Shown here piece after piece: positions 1 through 10,290 of a DNA stretch of 64,000 nucleotides (positions within the stretch are counted from its first letter, which is position 1; every line of letters begins with the position of its first letter). Below the pieces are notes generated by a model. It was not told where the DNA came from. It made no database searches and worked only from the letters and a program-made list of their open reading frames with translations. The position numbers and the translations under genes are program-made. The DNA lies in NCBI RefSeq assembly GCF_021389975.1, contig NZ_CP089981.1, positions 1,134,501 through 1,198,500 of the forward strand. The letters run 5' to 3'. This DNA is from Fulvivirga ulvae (GTDB lineage Bacteria; Bacteroidota; Bacteroidia; Cytophagales; Cyclobacteriaceae).

Positions 1-2073
1 ACGTTTCGTCTCCGCCAGCTTCGCAGTACTAAGAACAACAATGAGGTACTTCAGGACCTGAAATACACTTACGACCCTACCGGGAATATTACCCAGATAG
101 AAGATAAGGCTATTCCCACGGTATTTTATAGCAACCAGAAAATTAATGGTAAAAGTGAATATACCTATGATGCACTCTATCGGTTAATCGCCGCCTCCGG
201 GCGTGAGCAAAATACCAACTCACCCAACTATGGTGCCGCCGACAACTGGAATGACGGCCATACGCAGATAAACCACAACAGCGGAGACCCTATGGCCATG
301 CACGAATACACTCAAAAGTATCTGTACGACCATGTGGGAAATATGCTACAACTAAAGCATGTTGCCGGCACTCATTCATGGACGCGCGACTATGCTTACG
401 AAAACAAAAACAACCGGCTGATCAGCACGGATATTGCCAATTCCAGCTACACCTACAAACATCATCCTCAACATGGTTACATTACCGAAATGCCACACCT
501 GCCCTTTATGCAGTGGAATTTCAAAGAAGAACTGGCAGCTACTTCCAGGCAGGTAAAAAATGGAGGGACACCCGAAACCACATGGTATGTTTATGACTCC
601 GGTGGGCAAAGGGTTAGAAAGGTCACCGAAAATCAAGCGGATCAGGGCAATACGCCAACCTTCAAAGATGAACGGCTTTATCTTGGCTCTTTTGAAGTTT
701 ACCGCCATGAAAATGGTCTGGAGCGGGAAACGCTGCACATCATGGACGACCAAAAGCGAATCTCCATGATTGATACGGAAACAGAACCTAAATTCTTCCT
801 CGGCATTAAGATCGGCAGCACTGTAACCACCACCATCAGGTATCAGCTTAATAATCATTTAGGTTCATCGAGCCTTGAGCTCAATGAAAATGCAGAGGTC
901 ATCAGCTATGAAGAGTATCACCCGTATGGCACCACGGCTTATCAGGCCAAAAACGCAGCCATTAAAGCAGCAGCCAAGCGTTATCGCTATACTGGCATGG
1001 AGCGGGATGAAGAGACGGGGCTGGAGTATCATTCGGCGAGGTATTATTTGCCATGGTTAGGGCGGTGGTTGAGTAGTGATCCGTCCGATATCAATGATGG
1101 GCTAAATATGTACGCAATGACAGGAAATAGCCCCGTAAGATATAAGGATATCACCGGAGAGGATCGTTCGGAAACAGACTTAGTTGTACCAGCCGTCAAA
1201 GAGTACCTGCAAAAGAACAATATAACATTTGCCGGGGAGGCCACTTTTGAGTTATTAGATGATGCCGGTAAAGTAATAACTACCGGCAGATTTGATATCG
1301 TTTTCCGGGATCCCAGAAATGGACAATTGGTAATACCTGAACTTAAAGGTAAAGACATTAACAAGCTTCACGGAAACCAGCCCAAATATACACCTGTACT
1401 TGAATCTGCAGCAGGAGGAAAACTAAGGTTTACAGGAAAGAAAACTGGGGGATTGGGAATAGATCCAAAAAAGGTACTCCCTATCACAGGGGACAACTAT
1501 TTCAGGATGTCTGTACACGATCTAAATAACTTTGGCGAATCCCTGGCGGAAATTACCGGAGGAAAACCCATTAAACATAAGTTTATTAGTGCTGATGGTG
1601 AAGCTAAATTTTTCACTTCTACCGATGAGTGGGGCAAATTCCTTGAAAGTAAAGGTTTGAAACCATCCGGAGAAAAAATTGTAAAAGAAGGCAGCGAAAA
1701 AGTAAAAAAAGAAGCTTTTGAAAAACTTCAAAAAGAAACATTGGAAAAACTTGGTAAGGAAACAACTGAAGAAGTAACACAATGGGGCATTAGAAAAGGT
1801 GGACAGAAACTTCTATCAACCTTTCCGGTAGGAGGTGTTATTGGCGAGTTTTTGTTTCCTGAACCAGATACAACCACTGGTCAGAAAATAATAAGAGGGG
1901 TGGGAGCAGAAATTGGTGTCGGGCCTCTGGATCTCACTACCGGTTACGACATAGTAACATCAGATACCGCAAATGATGTAGCGGAATGGTCCAAAGAAAC
2001 ATTTGTTAAGCCGGTTGCCGACTTTATGGGAGGATTGGAGTATGAAATCAAAAAAGGATGGTACCCTTTCTAA
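1..2073 (+). CDS. Rhs/TcC-type protein, 3' part, with nuclease-like C-terminal tip
   Basis: The reading frame is open from base 1, so the gene starts before the window; 690 residues are visible. Residues 1-370 are Rhs/YD-repeat core, closely parallel to the end of the next gene, and end in the conserved RYYLPWLGRWLSSDP segment that precedes the variable tip in Rhs and TcC proteins. The tip (from about residue 385) has D432 in GRFDIVF, E447 and K449 in PELKGK, then NQPKY with Q460 and Y463. This D-ExK-QxxxY pattern fits a PD-(D/E)XK nuclease fold. A lysine/glutamate-rich helix and a glycine-rich tail follow. By family knowledge the Rhs shell encloses a toxin that is released after autocleavage; the nuclease role is inferred from the motif only. 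The first ATG in frame (292) lies in the middle of the repeat core and is not a real start. No immunity gene follows directly. Confidence 0.85.
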   Translation, partial: TFRLRQLRSTKNNNEVLQDLKYTYDPTGNITQIEDKAIPTVFYSNQKINGKSEYTYDALYRLIAASGREQNTNSPNYGAADNWNDGHTQINHNSGDPMAMHEYTQKYLYDHVGNMLQLKHVAGTHSWTRDYAYENKNNRLISTDIANSSYTYKHHPQHGYITEMPHLPFMQWNFKEELAATSRQVKNGGTPETTWYVYDSGGQRVRKVTENQADQGNTPTFKDERLYLGSFEVYRHENGLERETLHIMDDQKRISMIDTETEPKFFLGIKIGSTVTTTIRYQLNNHLGSSSLELNENAEVISYEEYHPYGTTAYQAKNAAIKAAAKRYRYTGMERDEETGLEYHSARYYLPWLGRWLSSDPSDINDGLNMYAMTGNSPVRYKDITGEDRSETDLVVPAVKEYLQKNNITFAGEATFELLDDAGKVITTGRFDIVFRDPRNGQLVIPELKGKDINKLHGNQPKYTPVLESAAGGKLRFTGKKTGGLGIDPKKVLPITGDNYFRMSVHDLNNFGESLAEITGGKPIKHKFISADGEAKFFTSTDEWGKFLESKGLKPSGEKIVKEGSEKVKKEAFEKLQKETLEKLGKETTEEVTQWGIRKGGQKLLSTFPVGGVIGEFLFPEPDTTTGQKIIRGVGAEIGVGPLDLTTGYDIVTSDTANDVAEWSKETFVKPVADFMGGLEYEIKKGWYPF

Positions 2074-2521
2074 AAAATGAAAATTTAAAAATTTCATATT
2101 AATGCAGTAAAATCATCAAAGAACAAATATCCACATGAAAGGGCATAAACCTTAGCCAGGCTAAATTATACCAGACGGAGAGACGAATGAAGTTTTATTC
2201 TAATTGCATCCTGAAAGTTTTCGGGAGGTTGTAGCCATTTGAAGATAAACTTATTCACCTGTAAGAGTAATTAATAATACGTGGTTCTCACACAAGAATT
2301 TGAGCTACTTCTACGCATTTTAATAATATAAGTTTTAAGTTTTTCAACAACAATTAACAGGGTTTTTCCCCTTGATCAGACACTATTTAAAGTTATAAAT
2401 TTACTATTACAAGCTCGCTATCCTGCCTAAGATCTGCCTTTAAAAGGATTTCCAAAAGACAATAGCAAAAGTGAAGTAAAAATAGCCTCTGGTATTACGC
2501 TGATAATTCACAAAGACTAAA
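2074..2521. other. Intergenic region between two tc genes
   Basis: About 450 bases with no convincing open reading frame on either strand. It is AT-rich and has no clear TAnnTTTG promoter box. It probably carries the transcription start for the TcB-TcC gene, but no site stands out. Confidence 0.4.
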
Positions 2522-5500
2522 ATGAATGAGAAAATTCAAAGCCCGGATAATAAAAAGCAATCATTAAAAACCTCAGGGTTTAATGTATTGACTGAGGAGC
2601 GCTCTTCCGCATCCAATTCTATTGATATTCCTTCCATCTCTCTGCCAAAAGGCGGAGGCGCATTGAAAGGAATAGATGAAAAGTTTGCCGTTAACGCTGC
2701 CAATGGCACCTCAAGCTTTAGCATGTCTTTGCCACTTTCACCAGGACGCGGCGGGTTTTCACCTTCGGTCTCCATAAATTATAACTCAGGCAGCGGAAAT
2801 GGAATTTTAGGCATGGGTTGGGCTTTTGGCATTACATCAATAAAAAGAAAAACCGACAAAGGCCTTCCGCTCTACCAGGATACTCATGAAAAGGAGGATA
2901 CCTTTATTTTTTCCGGGGCTGAAGACCTGGTGCCCCTCTTGCAACAAAATAATGAGGGTGAATGGCTACCCAAACAATTTGAAGAGAACGGGTTCAGTGT
3001 AAAATGTTACAGACCTCGTATTGAAGGTGGTTTTTCAAAAATAGAACGAATAGGACACGCAATTCAGGGCGAGTTCTGGAAAGTAACTACCCGCGAAAAC
3101 ATAGTAACATTTTTTGGTTTAAACCACCTCTCACGCATTGCAGACCCCTCAGAAAATACCCGGATCTTTGAATGGCTTCCGGCCTTCGCCTATGACAATA
3201 AAGGAAATTGTGTCATTTATAACTATAAGGAAGAGAACCTTGATAAAGTACCAGCAACCATTTACGAAAAGAACCGGATCAACGGGATCTCACCCTTCAC
3301 CAATAAATACTTAAAACGCCTCATATATGGCCATGAAACACCATATTATGCTGACCCTGCCAAACCTTATGAGCCTGAACTTCCTGAAAATACATTTTTC
3401 TTTGAGGCGGTTTTTGATTACGGAGAGCATGATGAAAGCCAACCGGTACCTGAGGAGTCTAATAGTCAGCTATGGGATTACCGCTCTGACCCCTTTTCGT
3501 CTGCTCGTTCTGGTTTCGAGATAAGGACAAACCGGCTATGTAAGCGAGTGCTGATGTTTCATCGTTTCCCGGACCTTAATTCAGGTACTGCTACTCTGGT
3601 ACGTTCACTTGACTTTGAATACCTGACATCTGACGGATTAAAAGAAAAATCAACACGCCCCGCAGAGCTGTCATACCTCACCGGTATCATTCAGAAGGGC
3701 TATATTAAGAAAGCTGATAATTCTTACTCAGTAAAAGTCATGCCCAAAATGAGCTTTGATTATCAGTGGCTAAACTGGAATACAGAAATAAAAGCAGTTA
3801 AAGCCGAGAGCCTTTTAAATGCACCAACCGGACTGTCAAATAACTATCAATGGGTCGACCTCTATAGCGAAGGAATAAGCGGTATACTTACCGAACAGGC
3901 TAATATTTGGTTTTATAAAAGTAACCTGGGAGCCGATGAGCTGGGAAATGTAGAATTCACTCCGGCTAAGCCTGTAATGTCCAAACCTTCCCTGACGGGA
4001 ATTTCTAGCGGCGTTTTACAACTACAGGACCTGGAATCTGGCGGTTCAAAGCAAGTAGTAATAAATTCCGACGGACTACAGGGCTATGTAGAGCTGGATG
4101 ATACGGAAAACTGGCAACCCTTCGTCGCCTTCAAAAAGCATCTGGACATTAACCTGCGCGATCCCAATGTGCGCATGCTCGATGTTAATGGTGACGGCAA
4201 ACCGGAAGTTGTACTGTCTGACCAGGGAGCCTTCTGGTGGTGGGAAAATGAAGGAAAAGAGGGCTATGGCGTTCCTCAGCACATACCCAAACCTTACGAT
4301 GAGGAAAAAGGGCCTGCTATCGTATTTCAGGATCAGGAACAGCGCATTTTCCTGGCTGATATGAGTGGCGACGGGCTCACAGATATTGTGCGTATCCGTA
4401 ATGGTGAAGTCTGTTACTGGGCCAACATGGGCTTTGGCAGGTTTAGTGCTAAGGTAACTATGGGTAATTCTCCCTTATTTGATACTCCCGACCTGTTCAA
4501 TCCTGCCTATTTGCAATTAGCAGACATCAGCGGCACCGGGGCATCAGACCTGCTATATCTTGGCAAAAATTCCTTCCAGGCATATATCAACCTGAGTGGT
4601 AACGCCTGGAGTGAGAGTACACACATAGAACCTTTCGTAACCACCGAAACACCAAATAAAATTACGGTGACTGACCTGCTGGGCAATGGAACATCATGTA
4701 TTGTATGGTCGTCGGAACTGAGCATCCATAAAAATGTACCCATGAAATACATTGACCTGATGGGAGGCAAAAAGCCTCATATTATGGTGAGCTATGAAAA
4801 CGGTACCGGCAAAAAAACAGAACTGGAATATAAGAACTCTACATCCTATTATCTGGAAGATAAAAGAAAAGGCACCCCATGGATTACCAGGTTACCATTT
4901 CCTGTACAATGCGTAAGCAAATTAATTGTAACGGAAGAAATAACACAGGCCCGTTTCACTACTCAATACAGCTACCATCACGGGTATTTTGACCACTCCG
5001 AAAGAGAATTCAGAGGTTTCGGCCGCGTAGAGCAAACAGATACCGAGGACTATGACTTATTTATGCAAACCGGGGCCAGTAATGTAACACCTCCGGAACA
5101 TTATCAACCCCCGGTACTTACTAAAACCTGGTATCATACCGGAGCATTCATTAACCGGGAGAGCATTCTAAACCAGTTTAAAAAAGAGTATTGGTATGAA
5201 GAACTAAAAAAGCAGGGCTTTGAAACAGGTTTTCAAGAGTACGCACTTCCCGATGCTAAAATAAATACTGAAAATCTCGCAGGTTTTGAGCCGGATAATC
5301 TCTGGGCCACCACATATCGCGAAGCATTGCGGGCATGCAAAGGCATGATACTCAGGAAAGAAGTATTCGGGCTGGATGCAACCGATACTGCTAACGCTGA
5401 GCAGCTGAAAAAACAATTAACACCATATGTGGTATCCACTCACAATTGTGGCATTCAACTGATCCAGCCTATGGCCGATAATGAATTTGCTGTATTTACA

Positions 5501-8500
5501 GTAAATGAAAGTGAGGCCATTACCTACAATTATGACCGCAACGCTGAAGATCCGCGTATAGCGCATACACTCAATCTGAGCATAGACGAATTTGGCAATG
5601 TGCTGGAATCTGCAACTGCAGCATATCCACGAATAAAAACCGAAGAGCTGCTGGCAGATAAAGCTACTGACAACGCCACTATCAGAAATGCCAAACTCCG
5701 TACCAGGAATGCTCAAAAACAACCCCTGATCACATACATAAAAAACGATTTCACCAATGACATCATTGACCCGACTGTCTATTTACTAAGAAAGCTGCAT
5801 CAAACGCGCACTTATGAAATTACAGGTGTCTCTCCATCAAATGTCATATTCAAAATTGAAGAATTAAAAGGGCTGGATAGTTCACTTCCGGAGATAGCCT
5901 ATCACCAAGCAGCGACTTCGGGAGCCGGACAGAAAAGGCTGATCGAACACATAAAAACAAAATATTATAATAACGACCTATCCGGCCCGCTAACTGATGG
6001 GCAGCTGGGAATTTGGGGTACTGGCTATGAGAGCTACCAACTGGCTTATACACCAAATCTGCTGCAAGACATTTTTACACCTGACGGAAATTCGGCAGCA
6101 TTTGAGGTTACCGACGCTGACATGCTCAATGGTAAGTTTTATCAGGACAATGCAGCATGGTGGATACGCTCAGGAATCATACAATTTGTGACTATCGGGG
6201 AAACCATTGAGGATGCCAAAAACCGCTTCTTAACCCCATTATCCTATACCGATCCGTTTGAGAGCAAACTAGAGGTCTTTTATGACCCCTTCCACCTGTT
6301 TGCCAACCGCACTTTAGATGCCCTGGGTAATGAAGCCCGGGTATTGGCCTATAACTACAGGACACTGATGCCTTCAAAATCACTGGATTCAAATGACAAT
6401 ATCGGATCTGCCCTGGTCGATGAATTAGGACTTGTCAAAGCCAGCACCCTTGAAGGAAAGGATAGTAACAATGACCTCTCAGGAGAGGATGGAGACAACC
6501 TGTCTGGCCTTACAGAGCTTACTGATGCAGCCGAACAATCGTTGATCGATCAGTTTTTCTCTCTGGCGCAGGTCAACGATGTATGTGATTACGGGCAGCT
6601 GCAAAGTGTTGCCCGGCAACTTTTACAATCGGCCAGCGTGCGTATGGTCTATAAATTTGATCAGAAACCGATAGTTGTAGCCAGCATAACACGCGAAGAA
6701 CACGCCATGCTTGGCACAGAAAGCCCACTGCAAATTAGCTTTGAGTACAGCGATGGTTTTGGCAAAGTAGCCATGAATAAAGTCCAGGCTGAGCCCGGAA
6801 TGACAAAAAAAGCATCACCTCAGCCTGATGGTTCATGGAAAATTGAAGAGGTAGATACAGGCAACCAACTGAGATGGGTGGGCAACGGACGCACTGTGCT
6901 CAACAATAAGGGAAATCCCATCAGGCAATATGAACCATATTTTTCCGTATCTCCGGCTTATGAGTCTGCCCCGGCACTGGTAGAGGCGGGGGTTTCAGCA
7001 CTTATGTTTTATGATGCTCCGGGGCGGCTCATTAAAACCGAACTTCCTGACGGCACTTTTATCACTACAGCGTTTGATCCATGGAGCAGGCTCTCCTTCG
7101 ATGCTAATGACACCATAAAGGACAGTCAATGGTATCAGGAGCGCATAGACTTGCCTGACAATAATCCTGAAAAAAAATCGGCTGTTAAAACCGAGGTTCA
7201 CTACAATACGCCTTCAACAGTTATGCTCGACATACTGGGAAGACCTATTCTCGTTATTGATCACAACCGGTTTGATGATGGCAATGGAGGTTTAAAGGAA
7301 GAACTTTTATATACACATGCCACCCTGGACATCGAAGGCAATGCCTTGTCGGTAACTGATGCCCGCGGCAACAAGGTAATGGAATACCGATATGACATGT
7401 TAGGCCACAGGGTAATGCAAACAAGCATGGATGCAGGCAAGCGCTGGATGCTCAATAATGTATTGGGGAATCCCGTGAAAACATGGGATGAACGCAAGTA
7501 TGAATTTTCCTTTGTATACGATGTCTTACATAGGCTTATCGAGAAATGGGTTAAGGGTGGTGAACAAAGCGTACCTGTAAATATACTGTTTGAGCTCACT
7601 ATTTACGGCGAGGGCCTGACTAATGACAAGTTAAATAACCTGAGAGGCAAACCTGCTTTTGTTTATGATTCTGCAGGAAAAACAATTTCAGAAACTTATG
7701 ACTTCAAGGGCAACCTGCTTTCAGCTACCCGTGTATTTGCAAAAGACTATAAAACCATGCCCAACTGGGATGTACCTAGCCCGGATGACCTGCTTGAGGA
7801 CAGTAATTATACATTTACTTCAAGCACAGAGTTTGATGCTATTAACCGCCCTTTAAAACTGATTAATCCCGATGGTAGCGAAACTATAAATGTATTTAAT
7901 GCCGGCGGGCTGCTAGAAGCAGTAACATTAAAAAAGGGAAGCAGCACCACAGATTATGTTCAAAATATTGATTATGATGAAAAAGGGCAACGCAAGAGCA
8001 TTTTATACGGAAACGGTGTGCAGACCAAATATGACTATGATCTCAGAACTTTTAGACTAAAAACACTAAGGACTACTAAAAGCAATAATGAGGTACTTCA
8101 GGATTTAAAATACACCTATGATCCGACAGGAAACGTCACTCAAATTGAGGATAAAGCCATACCTACCGTATTTTATAACAATCAAAAGATCACTGGCAAA
8201 AACGAATATACATATGATGCGCTGTATCGCCTGATAGCAGCTTCAGGTCGTGAACAAAGCACAAGCCAGGCCAGCTTTGGCCCTGGTGATAACTGGAACG
8301 ACAGTCACGCTATTCTTAATCATAATAATGGCGATCCGATGGCCATGCATATTTATACCCAAAAGTACCAGTATGATCAGGTGGGTAATCTGCTACAGAT
8401 GAAACATATTGCCGGTACCCACTCCCGGACACGCGATTATGTATATCAAAGCAAAAACAACCGGCTGCTGAGTACCGATATAGCCAACTCGAGCTATACC

Positions 8501-10225
8501 TATAAGCATCACCCTCAACACGGCTATATTATTGAAATGCCACACCTGCCCCTTATGAACTGGAATTTCAGGGAAGAACTGTCAGCTTCCGCCAGACAAA
8601 TAAAAAATGACGGCTCACCTGAAACAACCTATTATGTGTATAACGGCAACGGTCAAAGAGTAAGAAAAATCACTGAAAATGAAGCTGATTCAGGAAATAC
8701 ACCCACTGTAAAAGATGAACGGCTCTACATAGGATCTTATGAAGTTTACCGAAATGAAGATGATCTGGAAAGGGTATCACTACATATAATGGATGATCAG
8801 AAACGCATAGCCATGATCGATACAGAGACTGAGCCGGTGATGTTTTTGGGAATTAAAATTGGCAGTACTTCTACCCAAACCATTCGCTACCAGCTCAGCA
8901 ACCATTTAGGCTCATCAAGCCTGGAACTTACTGAAACTGCTGAAGTGATAAGCTACGAAGAGTATCACCCCTACGGCACCACAGCTTACCAGGCCAAAAA
9001 TGCAGCAATAAAAGCAGCTTCCAAGCGCTATCGGTACACCGGTATGGAGCGTGACGAAGAAACAGGCCTGGAATATCACTCAGCCAGGTACTACCTGCCA
9101 TGGCTCGGCAGATGGCTAAGCGCTGATCCTAAAGGTACAGAGGCCGGTATAAATGCTTACAGTTATTCCAATAATAATCCCATCATTCTGACAGATCCGT
9201 CAGGGTTGGATGCAAGGCTCACTGTGGATCAGGCTACGCATACCATTACTTATAGCAGTACTGTTCACTTTTATGGTACCCAGGCTGAGATTGATCAGGT
9301 AAGACCGGCAGCAGAAAGAGCAACACAATTCTTCACGGATGCTTCCGGCACCGTGCTTATCGATGGCACCAGGTGGACCGTTAATTATAATGTAAACTTT
9401 CAATATCATGAAACCGGAGCATCACCTCTGCCTACCGGCATTCAATCCATTATAGATCAACTAGTTGACCCTAATTCGCCGGTAGTTCCTAATATAACAC
9501 AGGCTATTGGATTGCTCGGTTTGTATAGCGATGCACATCAAAGAAGCTTCGCTTCCGGTACGTCACAAGTGTCTGGTTACAGAGCTGGTGATAGCGTATT
9601 AACCTTCTCGGGACATGTTGGAGTGGGGCTTACCGTTCAGTTACTACCATCATTTCTCCCTATTATGCGGACCTTCCCAGAGCCTACAAGCAGGGCACTT
9701 ATGGCCATCAACCCGGCTGTCGGCTCCTCTCCGGAGGCTCTTTTCCGTACTATTATTCATGAAGTAGGACATACCCTTGGTTTTGACGAAAGGTATGCCC
9801 CCGATGCTGCACATAGCCATCACGAACGTTTTGAAAGCGATTTCATGACATCACTGGATCCACGCACTGGCATAACGTTCGACCCCGGTCACCGGGAAGC
9901 ATCGGCAAGTTTTGCCATTTATGCCGCCAATGGGCAAAATATAAACAATGCTACACTCAGAGATTTTTCAGTAGATAGTACCAGACACGGAAGTGTACCT
10001 CAATATAGGAATGGCATCAGGAATGAAGAGTACGACACATTACAAAGTACGCTAAGACAAGATGTATGGAGGAGGTTCAGACAACAACTTGCACCACCGC
10101 CACCATTGCCGCTAATACAACTGTTTCCTGGCCCTACAGACAGACAGTCTCCTGTTCAAATATTACCGAGGTATGATGAAAGGACGCTACCAGGAAGTAT
10201 TGATGCATTTAGATTTCATTTTTAA
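2522..10225 (+). CDS. TcB-TcC fusion toxin subunit with metalloprotease-like C-terminal tip
   Basis: A 2567-residue fused TcB-TcC protein, the cocoon part of an ABC toxin complex. Residues about 30-330 are the SpvB-like domain (LPKGGGALKGIDEKF, YNSGSGNGILGMGW, FSGAEDLVPL). Residues about 540-1000 carry VNGDGKPEVV-type and WYHTGAF segments typical of the TcdB middle domains. Residues 1500-2230 are YD/Rhs repeats ending in RYYLPWLGRWLSADPKG (D2202) and a second DPSGLD near 2227, where TcC proteins cleave themselves. The last 340 residues are a variable tip with HEVGH at 2413-2417, GFDE continuing to E2423, and M2442 in DFMTSLDP resembling a Met-turn. This suggests a metzincin-like zinc protease. 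The usual third ligand His is Glu here. A proline-rich stretch (APPPPLP) lies near the end. No signal peptide. TcA follows 65 bases downstream, so co-transcription is likely. Confidence 0.9.
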   Translation: MNEKIQSPDNKKQSLKTSGFNVLTEERSSASNSIDIPSISLPKGGGALKGIDEKFAVNAANGTSSFSMSLPLSPGRGGFSPSVSINYNSGSGNGILGMGWAFGITSIKRKTDKGLPLYQDTHEKEDTFIFSGAEDLVPLLQQNNEGEWLPKQFEENGFSVKCYRPRIEGGFSKIERIGHAIQGEFWKVTTRENIVTFFGLNHLSRIADPSENTRIFEWLPAFAYDNKGNCVIYNYKEENLDKVPATIYEKNRINGISPFTNKYLKRLIYGHETPYYADPAKPYEPELPENTFFFEAVFDYGEHDESQPVPEESNSQLWDYRSDPFSSARSGFEIRTNRLCKRVLMFHRFPDLNSGTATLVRSLDFEYLTSDGLKEKSTRPAELSYLTGIIQKGYIKKADNSYSVKVMPKMSFDYQWLNWNTEIKAVKAESLLNAPTGLSNNYQWVDLYSEGISGILTEQANIWFYKSNLGADELGNVEFTPAKPVMSKPSLTGISSGVLQLQDLESGGSKQVVINSDGLQGYVELDDTENWQPFVAFKKHLDINLRDPNVRMLDVNGDGKPEVVLSDQGAFWWWENEGKEGYGVPQHIPKPYDEEKGPAIVFQDQEQRIFLADMSGDGLTDIVRIRNGEVCYWANMGFGRFSAKVTMGNSPLFDTPDLFNPAYLQLADISGTGASDLLYLGKNSFQAYINLSGNAWSESTHIEPFVTTETPNKITVTDLLGNGTSCIVWSSELSIHKNVPMKYIDLMGGKKPHIMVSYENGTGKKTELEYKNSTSYYLEDKRKGTPWITRLPFPVQCVSKLIVTEEITQARFTTQYSYHHGYFDHSEREFRGFGRVEQTDTEDYDLFMQTGASNVTPPEHYQPPVLTKTWYHTGAFINRESILNQFKKEYWYEELKKQGFETGFQEYALPDAKINTENLAGFEPDNLWATTYREALRACKGMILRKEVFGLDATDTANAEQLKKQLTPYVVSTHNCGIQLIQPMADNEFAVFTVNESEAITYNYDRNAEDPRIAHTLNLSIDEFGNVLESATAAYPRIKTEELLADKATDNATIRNAKLRTRNAQKQPLITYIKNDFTNDIIDPTVYLLRKLHQTRTYEITGVSPSNVIFKIEELKGLDSSLPEIAYHQAATSGAGQKRLIEHIKTKYYNNDLSGPLTDGQLGIWGTGYESYQLAYTPNLLQDIFTPDGNSAAFEVTDADMLNGKFYQDNAAWWIRSGIIQFVTIGETIEDAKNRFLTPLSYTDPFESKLEVFYDPFHLFANRTLDALGNEARVLAYNYRTLMPSKSLDSNDNIGSALVDELGLVKASTLEGKDSNNDLSGEDGDNLSGLTELTDAAEQSLIDQFFSLAQVNDVCDYGQLQSVARQLLQSASVRMVYKFDQKPIVVASITREEHAMLGTESPLQISFEYSDGFGKVAMNKVQAEPGMTKKASPQPDGSWKIEEVDTGNQLRWVGNGRTVLNNKGNPIRQYEPYFSVSPAYESAPALVEAGVSALMFYDAPGRLIKTELPDGTFITTAFDPWSRLSFDANDTIKDSQWYQERIDLPDNNPEKKSAVKTEVHYNTPSTVMLDILGRPILVIDHNRFDDGNGGLKEELLYTHATLDIEGNALSVTDARGNKVMEYRYDMLGHRVMQTSMDAGKRWMLNNVLGNPVKTWDERKYEFSFVYDVLHRLIEKWVKGGEQSVPVNILFELTIYGEGLTNDKLNNLRGKPAFVYDSAGKTISETYDFKGNLLSATRVFAKDYKTMPNWDVPSPDDLLEDSNYTFTSSTEFDAINRPLKLINPDGSETINVFNAGGLLEAVTLKKGSSTTDYVQNIDYDEKGQRKSILYGNGVQTKYDYDLRTFRLKTLRTTKSNNEVLQDLKYTYDPTGNVTQIEDKAIPTVFYNNQKITGKNEYTYDALYRLIAASGREQSTSQASFGPGDNWNDSHAILNHNNGDPMAMHIYTQKYQYDQVGNLLQMKHIAGTHSRTRDYVYQSKNNRLLSTDIANSSYTYKHHPQHGYIIEMPHLPLMNWNFREELSASARQIKNDGSPETTYYVYNGNGQRVRKITENEADSGNTPTVKDERLYIGSYEVYRNEDDLERVSLHIMDDQKRIAMIDTETEPVMFLGIKIGSTSTQTIRYQLSNHLGSSSLELTETAEVISYEEYHPYGTTAYQAKNAAIKAASKRYRYTGMERDEETGLEYHSARYYLPWLGRWLSADPKGTEAGINAYSYSNNNPIILTDPSGLDARLTVDQATHTITYSSTVHFYGTQAEIDQVRPAAERATQFFTDASGTVLIDGTRWTVNYNVNFQYHETGASPLPTGIQSIIDQLVDPNSPVVPNITQAIGLLGLYSDAHQRSFASGTSQVSGYRAGDSVLTFSGHVGVGLTVQLLPSFLPIMRTFPEPTSRALMAINPAVGSSPEALFRTIIHEVGHTLGFDERYAPDAAHSHHERFESDFMTSLDPRTGITFDPGHREASASFAIYAANGQNINNATLRDFSVDSTRHGSVPQYRNGIRNEEYDTLQSTLRQDVWRRFRQQLAPPPPLPLIQLFPGPTDRQSPVQILPRYDERTLPGSIDAFRFHF

Positions 10226-10290
10226 GAGAAACTTTATAAGCAAACAGCAATATGTAAAAATCATCACAACCATTATTAACCATTACAAAA

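Noticed and set aside
376..858. 160-residue frame on the - strand inside the first Rhs gene
   Set aside because: Shadow of a strongly coding frame on the other strand; no protein-like features.
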